This document shows, one piece after another, positions 7,902-17,730 of a stretch of DNA of 64,000 nucleotides. The notes under the pieces were generated by a model. It was not told the DNA's origin, did no database searches, and worked only from the letters and a program-made list of their open reading frames with translations. The translations under genes were made by a program, and so were the position numbers. The DNA is taken from contig JAEYOM010000020.1 of NCBI GenBank assembly GCA_023411715.1, positions 1 through 64,000 of the forward strand, in the 5' to 3' direction. Origin of the DNA: Bacillota bacterium (GTDB lineage: Bacteria > Bacillota > Clostridia > Acetivibrionales > DTU013). Each line of letters opens with the position of its first letter. The stretch's first letter is position 1.

Positions 7902-10496
7902 CTATCTCTTGGTAATTAACGATTGTATTAGTTTCACCAGTTCCACAACCGGTATGATCGCAACGGCAAGGCCAATACCTGTCAGAAACCTGCCTGCCGT
8001 CAGAGCCGTCAGGCTGAATACGGTATTGACTCCCGGTATATAAATGACGGATATCGCAAGCATCAGCGACAATATCATGGCGCCGGTCAAAAACTTATTA
8101 TGTGTCTTCAGCCTGAATATCGACCCTGTCCTGGACCGCAAATTCAGCGACTGAAATACCTCGCACGAGGACATCGTCAGGAAAGCCATCGTCATACCGG
8201 TGATGTGATCCTGCCTGCTGCCGATCATGTAAGAGACCAGTGTAAGCGCCGCGATGACTATGCCCTGGTAAATCACGTTCACGGCGAGCCCTCCGGCAAA
8301 GATCCCTTCCTTTGCACTGCGGGGCGGTTTACGCATGATATCTTCCTCGGCGTTTTCCATTCCCAGCGCTATGGCGGGCAGCGTATCGGTCACAAGGTTG
8401 ATCCAGAGTATATGGATAGGCGAAAACAGTCGGAAATTCATAAGCGTGGCCACAAACAGTGCCACTACCTCGCTTAGGTTCGAAGAGAGCAGGAATTGTA
8501 TCGCCTTGCGGATGTTGTCATAGATCCTGCGGCCTTCCTCCACGGCATAAACGATTGAAGCGAAGTTGTCGTCCGCCAGCACCATATCCGAAACATTCTT
8601 GGAAACGTCCGTCCCCGTGATGCCCATTCCGACGCCTATATCGGCCGATTTCAAAGCCGGTGCATCATTTACGCCGTCGCCCGTCATCGCAGTGATCCTG
8701 CTGAGCTTTTTCCACATTCTTACGATCCTGACCTTGTGTTCAGGCTGTACTCTTGCATAGACGCCATAGCTGTGTATGTTTTTTTCAAACTGCTGATCCG
8801 ACAGCTCCTCCAGTTCAAGTCCGGTGATAGCCTGACTGTCATCGGTTATTATACCAAGCTCCTTTGCGATGGCAATTGCCGTGACCTTATGGTCACCGGT
8901 GATCATGACAGGCTTGATCCCGGCTTCGCGGCATTTTTCTATGGCTGCTTTCACTTCAGGCCTTACAGGATCTATCATGCCCACGAGGCCGATAAATGTT
9001 AGCTCCTTCTCAAGGCTGTCAGGTGATGTATTTTCAGGCAGCCGGTCCGCTATTCTGAGAGCCGAGCCAAGTACTCGCAAGGCTTTACCCGCCATCCTCC
9101 TGTTCTCGTCAAGTATCATCGTCCTCATATCGTCAGTCAGAGGAACCGTTCCCTCCGTCGTCAGCATATGGGTGCAATTTCTGAGCAGTTCATCCGGCGC
9201 GCCCTTCGTATACTGGACGTATTTGCCGTCGGGATCGTTGTGTACCGTGGACATCATTTTCCTTACGGAATCAAAAGGCGCTTCTGCCAGGCGTGGCATT
9301 ATATCGATGAGCTCTGTCTTGTTGATGCCCTGCTCGAGAGCGAACCGGACAAGCGCGCTTTCCGTGGGTTCGCCTACGATCTCGCCGTTATCGCCCGATA
9401 TGGACGCGTCATTGCAGAGTGCCATGGAAATGGCCAATCTGCGCGTATCTCCGAATGTGTCTACCACTGTCATTTTATTCTGGGTCAGCGTGCCCGTCTT
9501 ATCAGAGCATATGACCTGTGTACACCCTAGGGTTTCAACGGCTGTGAGTTTTCTGATGATCGCATTGCGTTTTGACATCTTCGTAACGCCGATAGAAAGT
9601 ACTACTGTGACGACCGCCACAAGTCCCTCCGGTATCGCTGCAACCGCGAGACTTATAGCCACCAGGAACATGTCAAGGACATTACTGCCCGAAAAGCCTC
9701 CGTTTTGCAGCACGCCAAAAATAAATATGAATATGCTTATGCCAAGAACACAGATGCTGAGAATGCGGCTCAAACCTGCAAGGGTCTTCTGCAGCGGCGT
9801 TTTGTCATCGTTTGTATTCGAAAGTATTCCGGCTATTTTACCCATTTCAGTGGACATACCCGTCTCGACAATGACGCCCTCGCCGCGGCCGTAAACGACG
9901 TTGGTGCCCATATAAGCCATATTATGCCGGTCTCCGAGCGGTACATCCTTCTCAGTTTTCTCAAGCGCATGGCTGAATTTTTCCGTCGGCACCGATTCGC
10001 CCGTCAGTGAAGCTTCTTCTATTTTAAGGCTGGCGGCAGTGGTAAGCCTCATATCGGCAGGCACGGCGTCCCCTGCCTCGAGCAGCACGATATCGCCGGG
10101 CACCACTTCTTCCGATTTGATCTGAACTATATGCCCGCCCCTTCTGACTTTAGAAAAAGGCGAAGACATTCTCTGGAGCGCTTCGATGGCCTTCTCGGCC
10201 TTACCCTCCTGTACGACGCCAAGGACCGAATTCAAGACTACGACGACAAGTATTATGACCATATCGGCGAGTTCACCGACAACGCCCGAAATGATTGCAG
10301 CAGCTATCAGAACAATCACCATCGGGTCTTTCATCTGGTCAAGGAAGCGAAGCAATAACGGTTTCTTTTTGCCTTCGGCAAGTTTGTTCCTGCCGTATTT
10401 TACGAGCCTTTCCTCCGCAATTTTGGCATCAAGGCCGTTCTCTGATGTTTCCTGTGCCTGAAGTACAGTACTTGTATCTTCAAAATAATGTTTCAT
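7902..10496 (-). CDS. P-type ATPase, calcium-transporting (type IIA-like)
   Basis: The protein (864 residues from ATG 10496, after AAGGG; a TTG at 10502 is possible) has the full P-type layout. It has an N-terminal cation-ATPase domain, the actuator motif LTGES (about 165), PEGL in M4 (about 290) and the phosphorylation site DKTGTLT (about 333). It also has the nucleotide-binding KGAPDELL, the hinge MTGDGVNDAPALKSADIG, and NLVTD in M6. The M4 and M6 motifs fit Ca2+ pumps of the SERCA/PMCA type. It would export Ca2+ from the cytosol at the cost of ATP. Confidence 0.9.
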   Translation of the reverse strand: MKHYFEDTSTVLQAQETSENGLDAKIAEERLVKYGRNKLAEGKKKPLLLRFLDQMKDPMVIVLIAAAIISGVVGELADMVIILVVVVLNSVLGVVQEGKAEKAIEALQRMSSPFSKVRRGGHIVQIKSEEVVPGDIVLLEAGDAVPADMRLTTAASLKIEEASLTGESVPTEKFSHALEKTEKDVPLGDRHNMAYMGTNVVYGRGEGVIVETGMSTEMGKIAGILSNTNDDKTPLQKTLAGLSRILSICVLGISIFIFIFGVLQNGGFSGSNVLDMFLVAISLAVAAIPEGLVAVVTVVLSIGVTKMSKRNAIIRKLTAVETLGCTQVICSDKTGTLTQNKMTVVDTFGDTRRLAISMALCNDASISGDNGEIVGEPTESALVRFALEQGINKTELIDIMPRLAEAPFDSVRKMMSTVHNDPDGKYVQYTKGAPDELLRNCTHMLTTEGTVPLTDDMRTMILDENRRMAGKALRVLGSALRIADRLPENTSPDSLEKELTFIGLVGMIDPVRPEVKAAIEKCREAGIKPVMITGDHKVTAIAIAKELGIITDDSQAITGLELEELSDQQFEKNIHSYGVYARVQPEHKVRIVRMWKKLSRITAMTGDGVNDAPALKSADIGVGMGITGTDVSKNVSDMVLADDNFASIVYAVEEGRRIYDNIRKAIQFLLSSNLSEVVALFVATLMNFRLFSPIHILWINLVTDTLPAIALGMENAEEDIMRKPPRSAKEGIFAGGLAVNVIYQGIVIAALTLVSYMIGSRQDHITGMTMAFLTMSSCEVFQSLNLRSRTGSIFRLKTHNKFLTGAMILSLMLAISVIYIPGVNTVFSLTALTAGRFLTGIGLAVAIIPVVELVKLIQSLITKR

Positions 10497-10680
10497 TTTC
10501 AAAACCCTTTCATTATCCTTGGAAAATATAATAACATAGTTTCCTTTAATATAGTATAGACAATCTCCATAAATATTACCGCCAAAACATTGGGATCATG
10601 GCAGTTTCCGCTGATTTACAACCAGTTTAGCATGGTGTAATATAGATGTTAACCAATATAAATAGTCAACTGTCCTATTT

Positions 10681-10706
10681 TTACACACAATCAACGTTTT
10701 GTGTAA
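10681..10706. promoter_or_regulatory. inverted repeat, candidate TetR operator
   Basis: TTACACA at 10681-10687 and TGTGTAA at 10700-10706 form an inverted repeat with a 12-base spacer, 44 bases before the TetR gene start. Its position between the divergent ATPase and TetR genes suggests an operator for the regulator, possibly acting on both. Confidence 0.45.
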
Positions 10707-10749
10707 TTTTCACTGGATTTAGACGTCGGGACGGAAGGAAGTGTGATCA

Positions 10750-11301
10750 TTGTCAAAGCCAGAGCTTACCAAACAACTGCTGGCCGATACGCTGAAATCG
10801 ATAATGCAGAAAAAGCCGCTGGATAGGATAAGCGTTCAGGATATAGTCAGCAGCTGCGGACTGAACCGTAAGACCTTCTATTACCATTTCAGGGACAAGC
10901 AGGAACTGATATGCTGGATCTTTGACAAAGAGTACTCATCGATCGAGGACCTGAACAATGATAATTCGATCATAGACGAATTGCTGGACCATTTGTATAA
11001 AAACAAGGAATTCTATGTAGCAGCGCTGACCTCCGACGTGCAGAACAATCTGCGCGACCATTTTTACGCTATTGTATACGACGCTATAATGCAGTCCATC
11101 AAGAAACACCCAGAATCCGCCAGGATGCCCGCCGACGACATGAGAATGGCCGCCAGTTATTTCACGAATGCCGTGACGAGCACAGTGGCGCAGTGGGCCC
11201 GGGAGGGCATGAGAACGTCTCCCCATGAATACAGCAAAGTTTTATATCCTATGACTAATGACTGTCTGGATTTCATAATTCAACAATATTCAAAAAGATA
11301 A
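10750..11301 (+). CDS. TetR/AcrR-family regulator
   Basis: The start is TTG 10750 with AAGGAAG eight bases upstream. The helix-turn-helix lies at about residues 24-45 (ISVQDIVSSCGLNRKTFYYH), followed by the usual FRDKQELI. The C-terminal ligand domain resembles the TetR_C_8 group found with DhaS-type regulators, ending in DCLDFIIQQYSKR. It is divergent from the calcium ATPase and an inverted repeat lies in between. Ligand and targets are unknown. Confidence 0.88.
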   Translation: MSKPELTKQLLADTLKSIMQKKPLDRISVQDIVSSCGLNRKTFYYHFRDKQELICWIFDKEYSSIEDLNNDNSIIDELLDHLYKNKEFYVAALTSDVQNNLRDHFYAIVYDAIMQSIKKHPESARMPADDMRMAASYFTNAVTSTVAQWAREGMRTSPHEYSKVLYPMTNDCLDFIIQQYSKR

Positions 11302-11320
11302 CGGGTCTGCCCTACTGTTT

Positions 11321-11946
11321 TTATCCTGCTGCCAGCCTATAACACGCGAGCGCACGGTCAAGAAGTATCAGTACATCGCTTGAACTCACAAGGCCTCTGA
11401 TATGAGTACACGCAGCGCCAAGCTCCGAATCGGAAGCAAGACGTTTCCACGTTATCCCAAGATAGCCGGAACGATCGATGTCGCTGCTTTCATAAATCAG
11501 AAGGCCTTTACGCTCTGCAACTGCTACTACCTGGTTCATTAGTTTCTCAGCTTCACCAATCTGCAAGGCCGGTCCCTTCAATATTTCTGAAGACAGCTCA
11601 CTCGCCTGTCTGAGCATAGTCTGCGGAATTTATTCTGCATGAATGTTAGCATCTGGTCGTTGGAGTATTCGGCCTTGCCATCATCCTGGATGTTGTTTAT
11701 TACAATGGTTATATCAAGAGTAATTGTAGGAGTTCTGAACCTTGGAACGGGAACATGCTTGAGATACTGGTCCCCGGCATAAATCTCAGCCAGTCTGACC
11801 GCCTCGCTTCCCCAACCCCATCTTGCTTTCGCCTCAAGCCCCGCATCAATTTTGAACTGGGAGTCAACCTGCTTATATTCCATTGAATAAATTTTTACAA
11901 TGCAAGATATATGTGAGAACATGGCCGCATAAAAACTGCTGCTCAC
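11321..11946 (-). pseudogene. hypothetical protein split by a probable frameshift
   Basis: A 122-residue frame (GTG at 11946, ending at 11578) contains MEYKQVDSQFKIDAGLEAKA and PRFRTPTITLDITIVINNI. A second frame (ending at 11321) opens after a TAA at 11630-11632 and starts MLRQASELSSEILKGP. The two overlap by about 50 bases. The second has no ribosome site, and its content reads as a natural continuation, so one gene broken by a frameshift is the simplest reading. Two separate small genes cannot be excluded. No family was recognised. Confidence 0.4.
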
Positions 11947-12046
11947 CGACGGTAAACAGCAGTCTAAAAATTCTTCAACTTTTTCATTGTCCTCTTGACG
12001 GGTAGCACAGCAGGATTCAAATCCCCCGGTCTTTTCATATCGAGCG

Positions 12047-14578
12047 CTACGCGGTTACAATGCGGCTTTCAGCCTGCAAGCCAAGTTTTTCCACGCCCCA
12101 TTCGCGCATCTTGTATTTCATTATCTTGCCTGCCGCGTTCATCGGGAATTCAGTCACAAATTCAACATAACGCGGTGTTTTATGCTTTGCCATGTTTGAA
12201 CGGCAATATTCCTTCAGTTCATCCGCCGTGATTTCAACGCCGTCCTTCGGGATGACGCATGCCATTATTTCCTCGCCGTACTGCTTGTCGGGTACGCCAA
12301 TAACCTGCACATCCTTTACTTTCGGGTGATGATATATAAAATCTTCTATTTCCTTCGGGTATATGTTTTCTCCGCCGCGTATTATCATATCCTTGATACG
12401 GCCTGTAATCTTATAATACCCATTCTCGTCCACCCTTGCGAGGTCGCCCGTATGAAGCCAGCCGTTTTCATCTATGGCCGCCGCGGTCGCTTCGGGCATT
12501 TTATAATAGCCCTTCATTATATTGTAGCCCCTCGCGACAAATTCTCCGTCCACATTGGGAGGCAGCTCCCTGTTCGTCTCGGGATCGACGATCCTGCACT
12601 CGACTCCGGGCAGCGCTCGTCCGACCGTGTTGACACGCAGTTCTATGGAGTCTTCCACGCGGGTTTGCGTGCAGCCGGGCGAGGATTCGGTCTGACCGAA
12701 CACGATCGTGATCTGCGACATGTTCATCTTGTCCACGACTTCCTGCATATACTTGACAGGACAAGGGCTCCCAGCCATTATACCGGTCCTCATATACGAG
12801 AAATCGGTCTTCGGGAAATCCTCATGTTCGAGCATCGCGATGAACATCGTCGGAACGCCGTGGAAAGCCGTTATTTTCTCCTTGTTGATGCAATCGAGCG
12901 ACTGCCTCGGAGAAAAATACGGTATAGGGGACATCGTTACGCCGTGGGTCATCGATGCAGTCATTGCCAGCACCATTCCGAAGCAGTGGAACATGGGCAC
13001 ATGTATCATCATGCGGTCAGCGGTGGAAAGATCCATACAATCGCCGATGCACTTTCCGTTGTTCACCACGTTGTAATGCGTGAGCATTACGCCTTTGGGA
13101 AAGCCCGTGGTACCCGAGGTATACTGCATGTTGCAGACGTCGTGCCTGTTGAGCGACAGAGCTCGGCGGTAAACCTCCTCGACAGGCGTCGTGTCAGCCA
13201 TTGCGACCGCATTGTCCCATGTCAGGCAGCCCTTCTGCTTCGAATCTACAGTAATAATATTGCGCAGGAACGGCAGCCTCTTTATATGCAGCGGTTTGCC
13301 GGCTTCCGCGGTTTCGAGCTCGGGGCACAATTCCTTTATTATTTCCACATAATTTGAATCCTTGTAACCGTCTATCATGACCAGCGTGTGCGTATCGGAC
13401 TGCCTCAGCAGATACTCCGCCTCATATATCTTATAAGCCGTATTGACCGTGACAAGCACTGCGCCTATTTTTGTAACGGCCCAGAACGTAATGTACCACT
13501 GGGGTACGTTGGTAGCCCAGATAGATACATGATCCCCCGGTTTTACGCCGAGAGCTATGAGCGCGCGCGCAAAGGTGTCGACATCGTCCCTGAATTCGGA
13601 GTAGGTTCTGGTATAGTCCATCGTTGTATAACGGAACGCGTACTGGTTCGGAAATTCATCGACGATACGGTCCAGTACCTGCGGGAAGGTCAGGTCGATC
13701 AACGAATCCTTTTCCCATACGAATTGACCCGTCTTTGCACTATTGTAAAACAGGCGGCCTCTCTGTGTCCCCTTTTCCATGTATGTGCCCATGAAATTCA
13801 TAAAATGCGGGAAGACGACGCCTGCGTCGCTTAAATCGCTGGCCCAGCGCTTCACCCATTCCAGCGAAACATAGCCTTCGTAGTTTATAGACCGCAGGGC
13901 GCGCATAAAATCGTCTATTGGCAGGTCTCCTTCGCCCATAAGCCTGTAGGATATCTTTCCGTTTTCGATGACTGAATCCTTCACATGGACATATTTTATA
14001 TACGCGCCGAGGTTTTGAACGGTTTTCCCGGCTTTTTCACCGGCGAAACGGTAAGGGTGGTGAACGTCCCACAGAGCACCTACCGAATCGCTGGCCACAG
14101 CATTGAGCAGGCTGCCCAGCCGATCGGTATTCGCATATACGCCGTTTGTTTCCACAAGCAGCGTGACACCCTTTTCTTCGGCTATAGGGGCAAGGCGTTT
14201 CAGGGCGGATATGACGGCTTCATCGTCCACCTCGCCGTCCTCCTGAGGCTCCAGGTCTCCGAGTATCCTTATATACGGCGTTTTCAATTTGGCGGCAAGA
14301 TCGATATATTGTATGATCTCATCGCAGTTTTTCTCATCGTTTTTCTTGAACTTCAGACAACAGCCGGAGGACAGGCATGGTATCTCCAGCCTTAATTCCG
14401 CTAGTTTCTTTACGGTATTGGGAAGCTGCTGCTCCGTAAAAGGCTGCGCCTGCACTGCAAATATGTCTTTCCCGAGTCCACGGATCTCGATACCGTCAAA
14501 ACCGAGATCCTTAGCCATGGAGTAAATGTCCGGCCAGTCGAAGTCCGGGCATCCCAGTGTGGAAAATGCGATTTTCAT
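12047..14578 (-). CDS. sugar-isomerase-like TIM barrel fused to AMP-dependent acyl-CoA synthetase
   Basis: The start is ATG 14578 (MKIAFSTLGCPDF) with GGGAGGG six bases before it; an upstream in-frame ATG lacks a ribosome site. Residues 1 to about 265 form an AP endonuclease/sugar isomerase-like TIM barrel, with VETNGVYANTDRLG, ALWDVHHP, YVHVKDS and GEGDLPIDDF supplying likely metal ligands. From about residue 295 there is a complete adenylate-forming synthetase. It has the P-loop-like YTSGTTGFPKGVMLTH, GYYKMPEATAAAI, the hinge KITGRIKDMIIRGGENIYP, and the catalytic Lys in NAAGKIMKYK. The second half would activate a carboxylic acid to its CoA ester via an adenylate; the substrate of the barrel is unknown. 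A T-box precedes the gene. Confidence 0.85.
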   Translation of the reverse strand: MKIAFSTLGCPDFDWPDIYSMAKDLGFDGIEIRGLGKDIFAVQAQPFTEQQLPNTVKKLAELRLEIPCLSSGCCLKFKKNDEKNCDEIIQYIDLAAKLKTPYIRILGDLEPQEDGEVDDEAVISALKRLAPIAEEKGVTLLVETNGVYANTDRLGSLLNAVASDSVGALWDVHHPYRFAGEKAGKTVQNLGAYIKYVHVKDSVIENGKISYRLMGEGDLPIDDFMRALRSINYEGYVSLEWVKRWASDLSDAGVVFPHFMNFMGTYMEKGTQRGRLFYNSAKTGQFVWEKDSLIDLTFPQVLDRIVDEFPNQYAFRYTTMDYTRTYSEFRDDVDTFARALIALGVKPGDHVSIWATNVPQWYITFWAVTKIGAVLVTVNTAYKIYEAEYLLRQSDTHTLVMIDGYKDSNYVEIIKELCPELETAEAGKPLHIKRLPFLRNIITVDSKQKGCLTWDNAVAMADTTPVEEVYRRALSLNRHDVCNMQYTSGTTGFPKGVMLTHYNVVNNGKCIGDCMDLSTADRMMIHVPMFHCFGMVLAMTASMTHGVTMSPIPYFSPRQSLDCINKEKITAFHGVPTMFIAMLEHEDFPKTDFSYMRTGIMAGSPCPVKYMQEVVDKMNMSQITIVFGQTESSPGCTQTRVEDSIELRVNTVGRALPGVECRIVDPETNRELPPNVDGEFVARGYNIMKGYYKMPEATAAAIDENGWLHTGDLARVDENGYYKITGRIKDMIIRGGENIYPKEIEDFIYHHPKVKDVQVIGVPDKQYGEEIMACVIPKDGVEITADELKEYCRSNMAKHKTPRYVEFVTEFPMNAAGKIMKYKMREWGVEKLGLQAESRIVTA

Positions 14579-14654
14579 AATGAACCCTCCCGATACAACT
14601 AAAGGTTTAGTTTTCAACCATCACTGCCTGCATAGGCTGGTGCCTTAAAGAATC

Positions 14655-14957
14655 AAAAAAGCCTCCGTCAGCTGACATTCCTGTCAGAGACGAAAGCTTT
14701 AATTTCCGCGGTACCACTCCGTTTGGTATAGATATACCCTCTTTACGGCATCGGTCAGTTTAACTGATGAATGCCTTCCCGTTGTAACGGCGGGAGACCC
14801 GTTCACACCTACTTGCCTTTTATGTAGTCAATATAAGGCTTTCAGCTGACTGCTCAAGGGTGAGCCACTTCCCCGTTTGCGCGCTGTTTCGCAGCATCCA
14901 ACAGCTCTCTGTTGCGCAATCTCCGGTGTGTTATCCCTATCAACGCATTTATCTTTT
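14655..14957 (-). ncRNA. T-box riboswitch upstream of the TIM-barrel/acyl-CoA synthetase gene
   Basis: On the minus strand the leader has the T-box antiterminator core TGGTACCGCGGAAA (complement of 14701-14718). It also has an AGAGAG element in stem I, and an intrinsic terminator (complement of 14661-14698) whose stem CTGACA/TGTCAG continues into GGCTTTTTT. By alignment with the clear T-box at 28.1 kb (specifier, then A, then the closing stem), the specifier here reads CTC, a Leu codon, in GTGGCTCACCCTTG. The variable base of the UGGN bulge is U, matching a tRNA with discriminator A, as tRNA-Leu has. The T-box call is strong; the Leu assignment is moderate. Confidence 0.9.
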
Positions 14958-14963
14958 TTTAGT

Positions 14964-14992
14964 AGGGTACCAGATTCAGTCCATTTTGTCAA
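14964..14992 (-). promoter_or_regulatory. sigma-A promoter of the T-box transcript
   Basis: On the minus strand TTGACA (14987-14992) and TACCCT (14964-14969) are separated by 17 bases, just upstream of the T-box leader. Confidence 0.65.
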
Positions 14993-15136
14993 GTAAATAG
15001 CCATATTTAAAATCGTAAAAAACCTGACTGGAATATAACGGATCAACCAAGTATACAGGTGAATTTTTACAGTAAAAACGGGTACGCTATAGGTAAACAT
15101 CAAATACCGTTAGGAAAACAGACGAAAGGTTCTTAA

Positions 15137-16750
15137 ATGGAAAACAAACCGATACTTCTCATTGGATTTTACAACACAAAGGCGCTGGGCGTCAGATTTC
15201 TGGAAAGGTCGCTCATAAAGTCCGGCTTTACCGTGTATACTCTGTTTTTAAAGGAGTTCAACAGTATCAGGCCCGAAGAGATCACCGATACGGAGCTTCA
15301 GCTTGTAAAAAAGGTAGTGGCTGAACTGGATCCGGGACTTATTGGCCTCAGTGTAATGTCCTCATTATATATCGAGAGCGTTATCACGGTGAATGACTTC
15401 CTTCGCTCAGGTTTTTCCATTCCGATAGTCTGGGGCGGAGTGTTTGCGACATTGTTTCCGGACAAGGCTCTGCGTCATGCCGACTTTGTATTGCGTGGAG
15501 AAGGCGAGGATGCGATGGTTGAGTTGGCCGGCGCCATACTTGGCGGAAAGCATTATAAAGGCATAAAGAATCTTGCCTGCAGTGAGCCGGTATATGAAGC
15601 TTCTCTGCATGCCGGCCGGAAATACATGGGCACGTCCGGAGGGATAAATCCATCCGGATCCATTGTCATAAACGAGCTACGCCCCCTTAACGAAACGCTT
15701 GATACCTACGGCTACCCGATTATCGGCCTTAAAAACAAATTTATCATAAACGGTAACAGGCTAATAAACGAAGATCCTCTCACCCGGTCGATAAGTTACG
15801 AAACACTGGCGTCCAGAGGCTGTCCGTTCGCATGTTCATATTGCTCTTCCATCAATCTAAGGAGGCTTTATTCGGGAAAAGGAAAATATGTGCGTTACAG
15901 AAGCGTCGAAAGTGTCATAAGCGAACTCGAAGAGGCGCTGGCCCATATGAAACGGCTTAAGGTAATAAGATTCTGGGACGAAATATTTCCGGATGAAAAA
16001 GATTGGATAGATAAATTCGCGTATGAGTATAAAACAAATATACGGCTACCATTCGAAATATGGGGACATCCTTTGAAAACGGATGCCTATGCTGTAAAAA
16101 AGCTCGTGGATGCGGGTCTATACAAGGTAGTCATGGGTATACAAAGCGGATCTCCTTCTATTCGGAGAGACATATTCCACCGCGGCGAAACGCAGGAGAA
16201 TATCCTTAATGCAGCCCGAGTCTTAAGCGAACTGAAAGTCCCCCATATAATATATGATTTTATGCTGCGCCATCCATTTGAAAATGAGGAAGACATACGG
16301 TCGACATACGAGCTTTGCACAAAACTGGCGAAACCGTTCGAGCTCCAGCTGCACGGTTTGTATTTCCTGCCCGGCACAGATATCATCAATATCGCGGTCA
16401 AAAAAGGCATAGCGGATCAGGCCATGCCGGGAGAAGGCCGCCGCGCCTCACTTGGCGAGCAGTATAAGGCATATTGGAAATCGGACTGCAATACAAATAT
16501 GATCAATTTCTGGTATTCCCTCATTTATATCAGCCAATTCAAAACAGGTGCGCTTTTGGCGGGGTACTTATCAAAAAAGGCTTCTTCAAAATTTATTGTG
16601 AATATCGCGTCAAAGCTGCCGATGGCCTATTATCCCGAAGCAGAAATCAGGTATTTGCGAAAAAAGGCAACACTGGTCATCAGGGCATATGCTGCAAAGA
16701 TAGGATTAAAAACGTCAAAAGAAAGTATGATGCAATTAAGCGGGCAATAG
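15137..16750 (+). CDS. B12-binding domain radical SAM protein
   Basis: The 537-residue protein has an N-terminal cobalamin-binding-like domain (about 1-145, with IGLSVMSSLYIESV and VLRGEGEDAMVELA). A radical SAM core follows, with the cluster motif RGCPFACSYCSS (CxxxCxxC) at about residue 230. The C-terminal part resembles the HemN/B12-rSAM extension (ELQLHGLYFLPGTDI). Such enzymes often methylate or rearrange unactivated carbons. It stands alone on the plus strand, divergent from the T-box/fusion gene. The substrate cannot be read from the sequence. The start ATG follows AGACGAAAGG. Confidence 0.85.
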   Translation: MENKPILLIGFYNTKALGVRFLERSLIKSGFTVYTLFLKEFNSIRPEEITDTELQLVKKVVAELDPGLIGLSVMSSLYIESVITVNDFLRSGFSIPIVWGGVFATLFPDKALRHADFVLRGEGEDAMVELAGAILGGKHYKGIKNLACSEPVYEASLHAGRKYMGTSGGINPSGSIVINELRPLNETLDTYGYPIIGLKNKFIINGNRLINEDPLTRSISYETLASRGCPFACSYCSSINLRRLYSGKGKYVRYRSVESVISELEEALAHMKRLKVIRFWDEIFPDEKDWIDKFAYEYKTNIRLPFEIWGHPLKTDAYAVKKLVDAGLYKVVMGIQSGSPSIRRDIFHRGETQENILNAARVLSELKVPHIIYDFMLRHPFENEEDIRSTYELCTKLAKPFELQLHGLYFLPGTDIINIAVKKGIADQAMPGEGRRASLGEQYKAYWKSDCNTNMINFWYSLIYISQFKTGALLAGYLSKKASSKFIVNIASKLPMAYYPEAEIRYLRKKATLVIRAYAAKIGLKTSKESMMQLSGQ

Positions 16751-16842
16751 TCTTTAAACTAGCCTTCAAGTGCTATTCCCATTAACGGCCTAGTATTATG
16801 GCCGCTCAAATGTGAAAGAATGATAATCGGAGGCATCGTCGG

Positions 16843-17730
16843 TTGATACGTACATCAGGGAGAGCATTCAGAAATCTAGTCATATTTCTGGCGATATGTA
16901 TGATACCTGCATTATACCTGGCGATGGCAAATGCGACTATCGAGCCTCAGGCGCACATATCCCCGGATTACCCCAGGACAGATATCCTGCCAATTCTGGC
17001 AAAAAGCAGACTTTCGGACGCAGACTACAGCACGCTGTTTTTCCAGACCGGTCTTGGCAAGCCCGCTATAGATGAATTACTGGCTCACGATCCCGATTCA
17101 GCACAGTATATCCAGCGTTTTCAGGATTACTTCTTTAAAGACGTCAGGTTCATTTGTAAGAACAACAGCCCTGTATCGAAGGAGGAATCCCTGGTGGACG
17201 AGCACGGGAATCTGATATACGGTACTGAGTTTGCAACCCTTCACAGCGGGGACATACTTGTTACAAAGTCGTCGCACACCCTCGGCTGGAGAAACGGGCA
17301 TTCGGCTCTCGTTATAGATCCTATACGCGGCTTGACACTGGAATCCATAGTACTGGGCACCAATTCCTCCGTTCAGGATATCAGGAAATGGCTCAATTAT
17401 CCGAATTTTATCCTGCTCCGCGCAAAGGACTTTACCGCATATGACCTTGAAATGATAGCGCGATCCGCGGCAGAAAGGCTGAATGATATCCCGTATAATC
17501 TGACTGTGGGTATCTTCAGCCCAAAAGACGCATGTGGATCCTCTAAAACATTGCAGGCGAAAATAGCCGGGACACATTGTTCACATCTGGTTTGGCAGGC
17601 TTTCAAAAACTTCGGTGCAGATATCGATACGAACGGAGGCATACTCGTCACACCCAGAGATATAGCAAACAGTACCCGGCTGGAGATAGTCCAGGTCTAT
17701 GGCGTCGACCCCGGGAACATCTGGCCGTGA
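16843..17730 (+). CDS. secreted YiiX/NlpC-P60-like cysteine peptidase-type protein
   Basis: The start is TTG 16843 with GGAGG nine bases upstream. An N-terminal hydrophobic segment (about residues 11-30) directs export. The catalytic-type domain shows a permuted papain-like arrangement. A His lies in LGWRNGHSALVID, where YiiX-like proteins carry the conserved GHS/GHV motif, and a Cys lies in AGTHCSHLVWQAFKNFG. It may cleave peptide or amide bonds in the cell wall. The last nine codons (YGVDPGNIW) are repeated just after the stop codon (see the repeat entry). Confidence 0.7.
   Translation: MIRTSGRAFRNLVIFLAICMIPALYLAMANATIEPQAHISPDYPRTDILPILAKSRLSDADYSTLFFQTGLGKPAIDELLAHDPDSAQYIQRFQDYFFKDVRFICKNNSPVSKEESLVDEHGNLIYGTEFATLHSGDILVTKSSHTLGWRNGHSALVIDPIRGLTLESIVLGTNSSVQDIRKWLNYPNFILLRAKDFTAYDLEMIARSAAERLNDIPYNLTVGIFSPKDACGSSKTLQAKIAGTHCSHLVWQAFKNFGADIDTNGGILVTPRDIANSTRLEIVQVYGVDPGNIWP

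Noticed and set aside
8869..9894. 341-codon plus-strand frame in the calcium ATPase gene
   Set aside because: It is a shadow of the ATPase coding strand with no ribosome site or recognisable domain.
12326..13357. 343-codon plus-strand frame in the CoA-ligase gene
   Set aside because: It is antisense to a clearly conserved enzyme and has a His/Arg/Tyr-rich composition typical of shadow frames.
14640..14960. tRNA gene
   Set aside because: The structured region is fully explained by a T-box leader.
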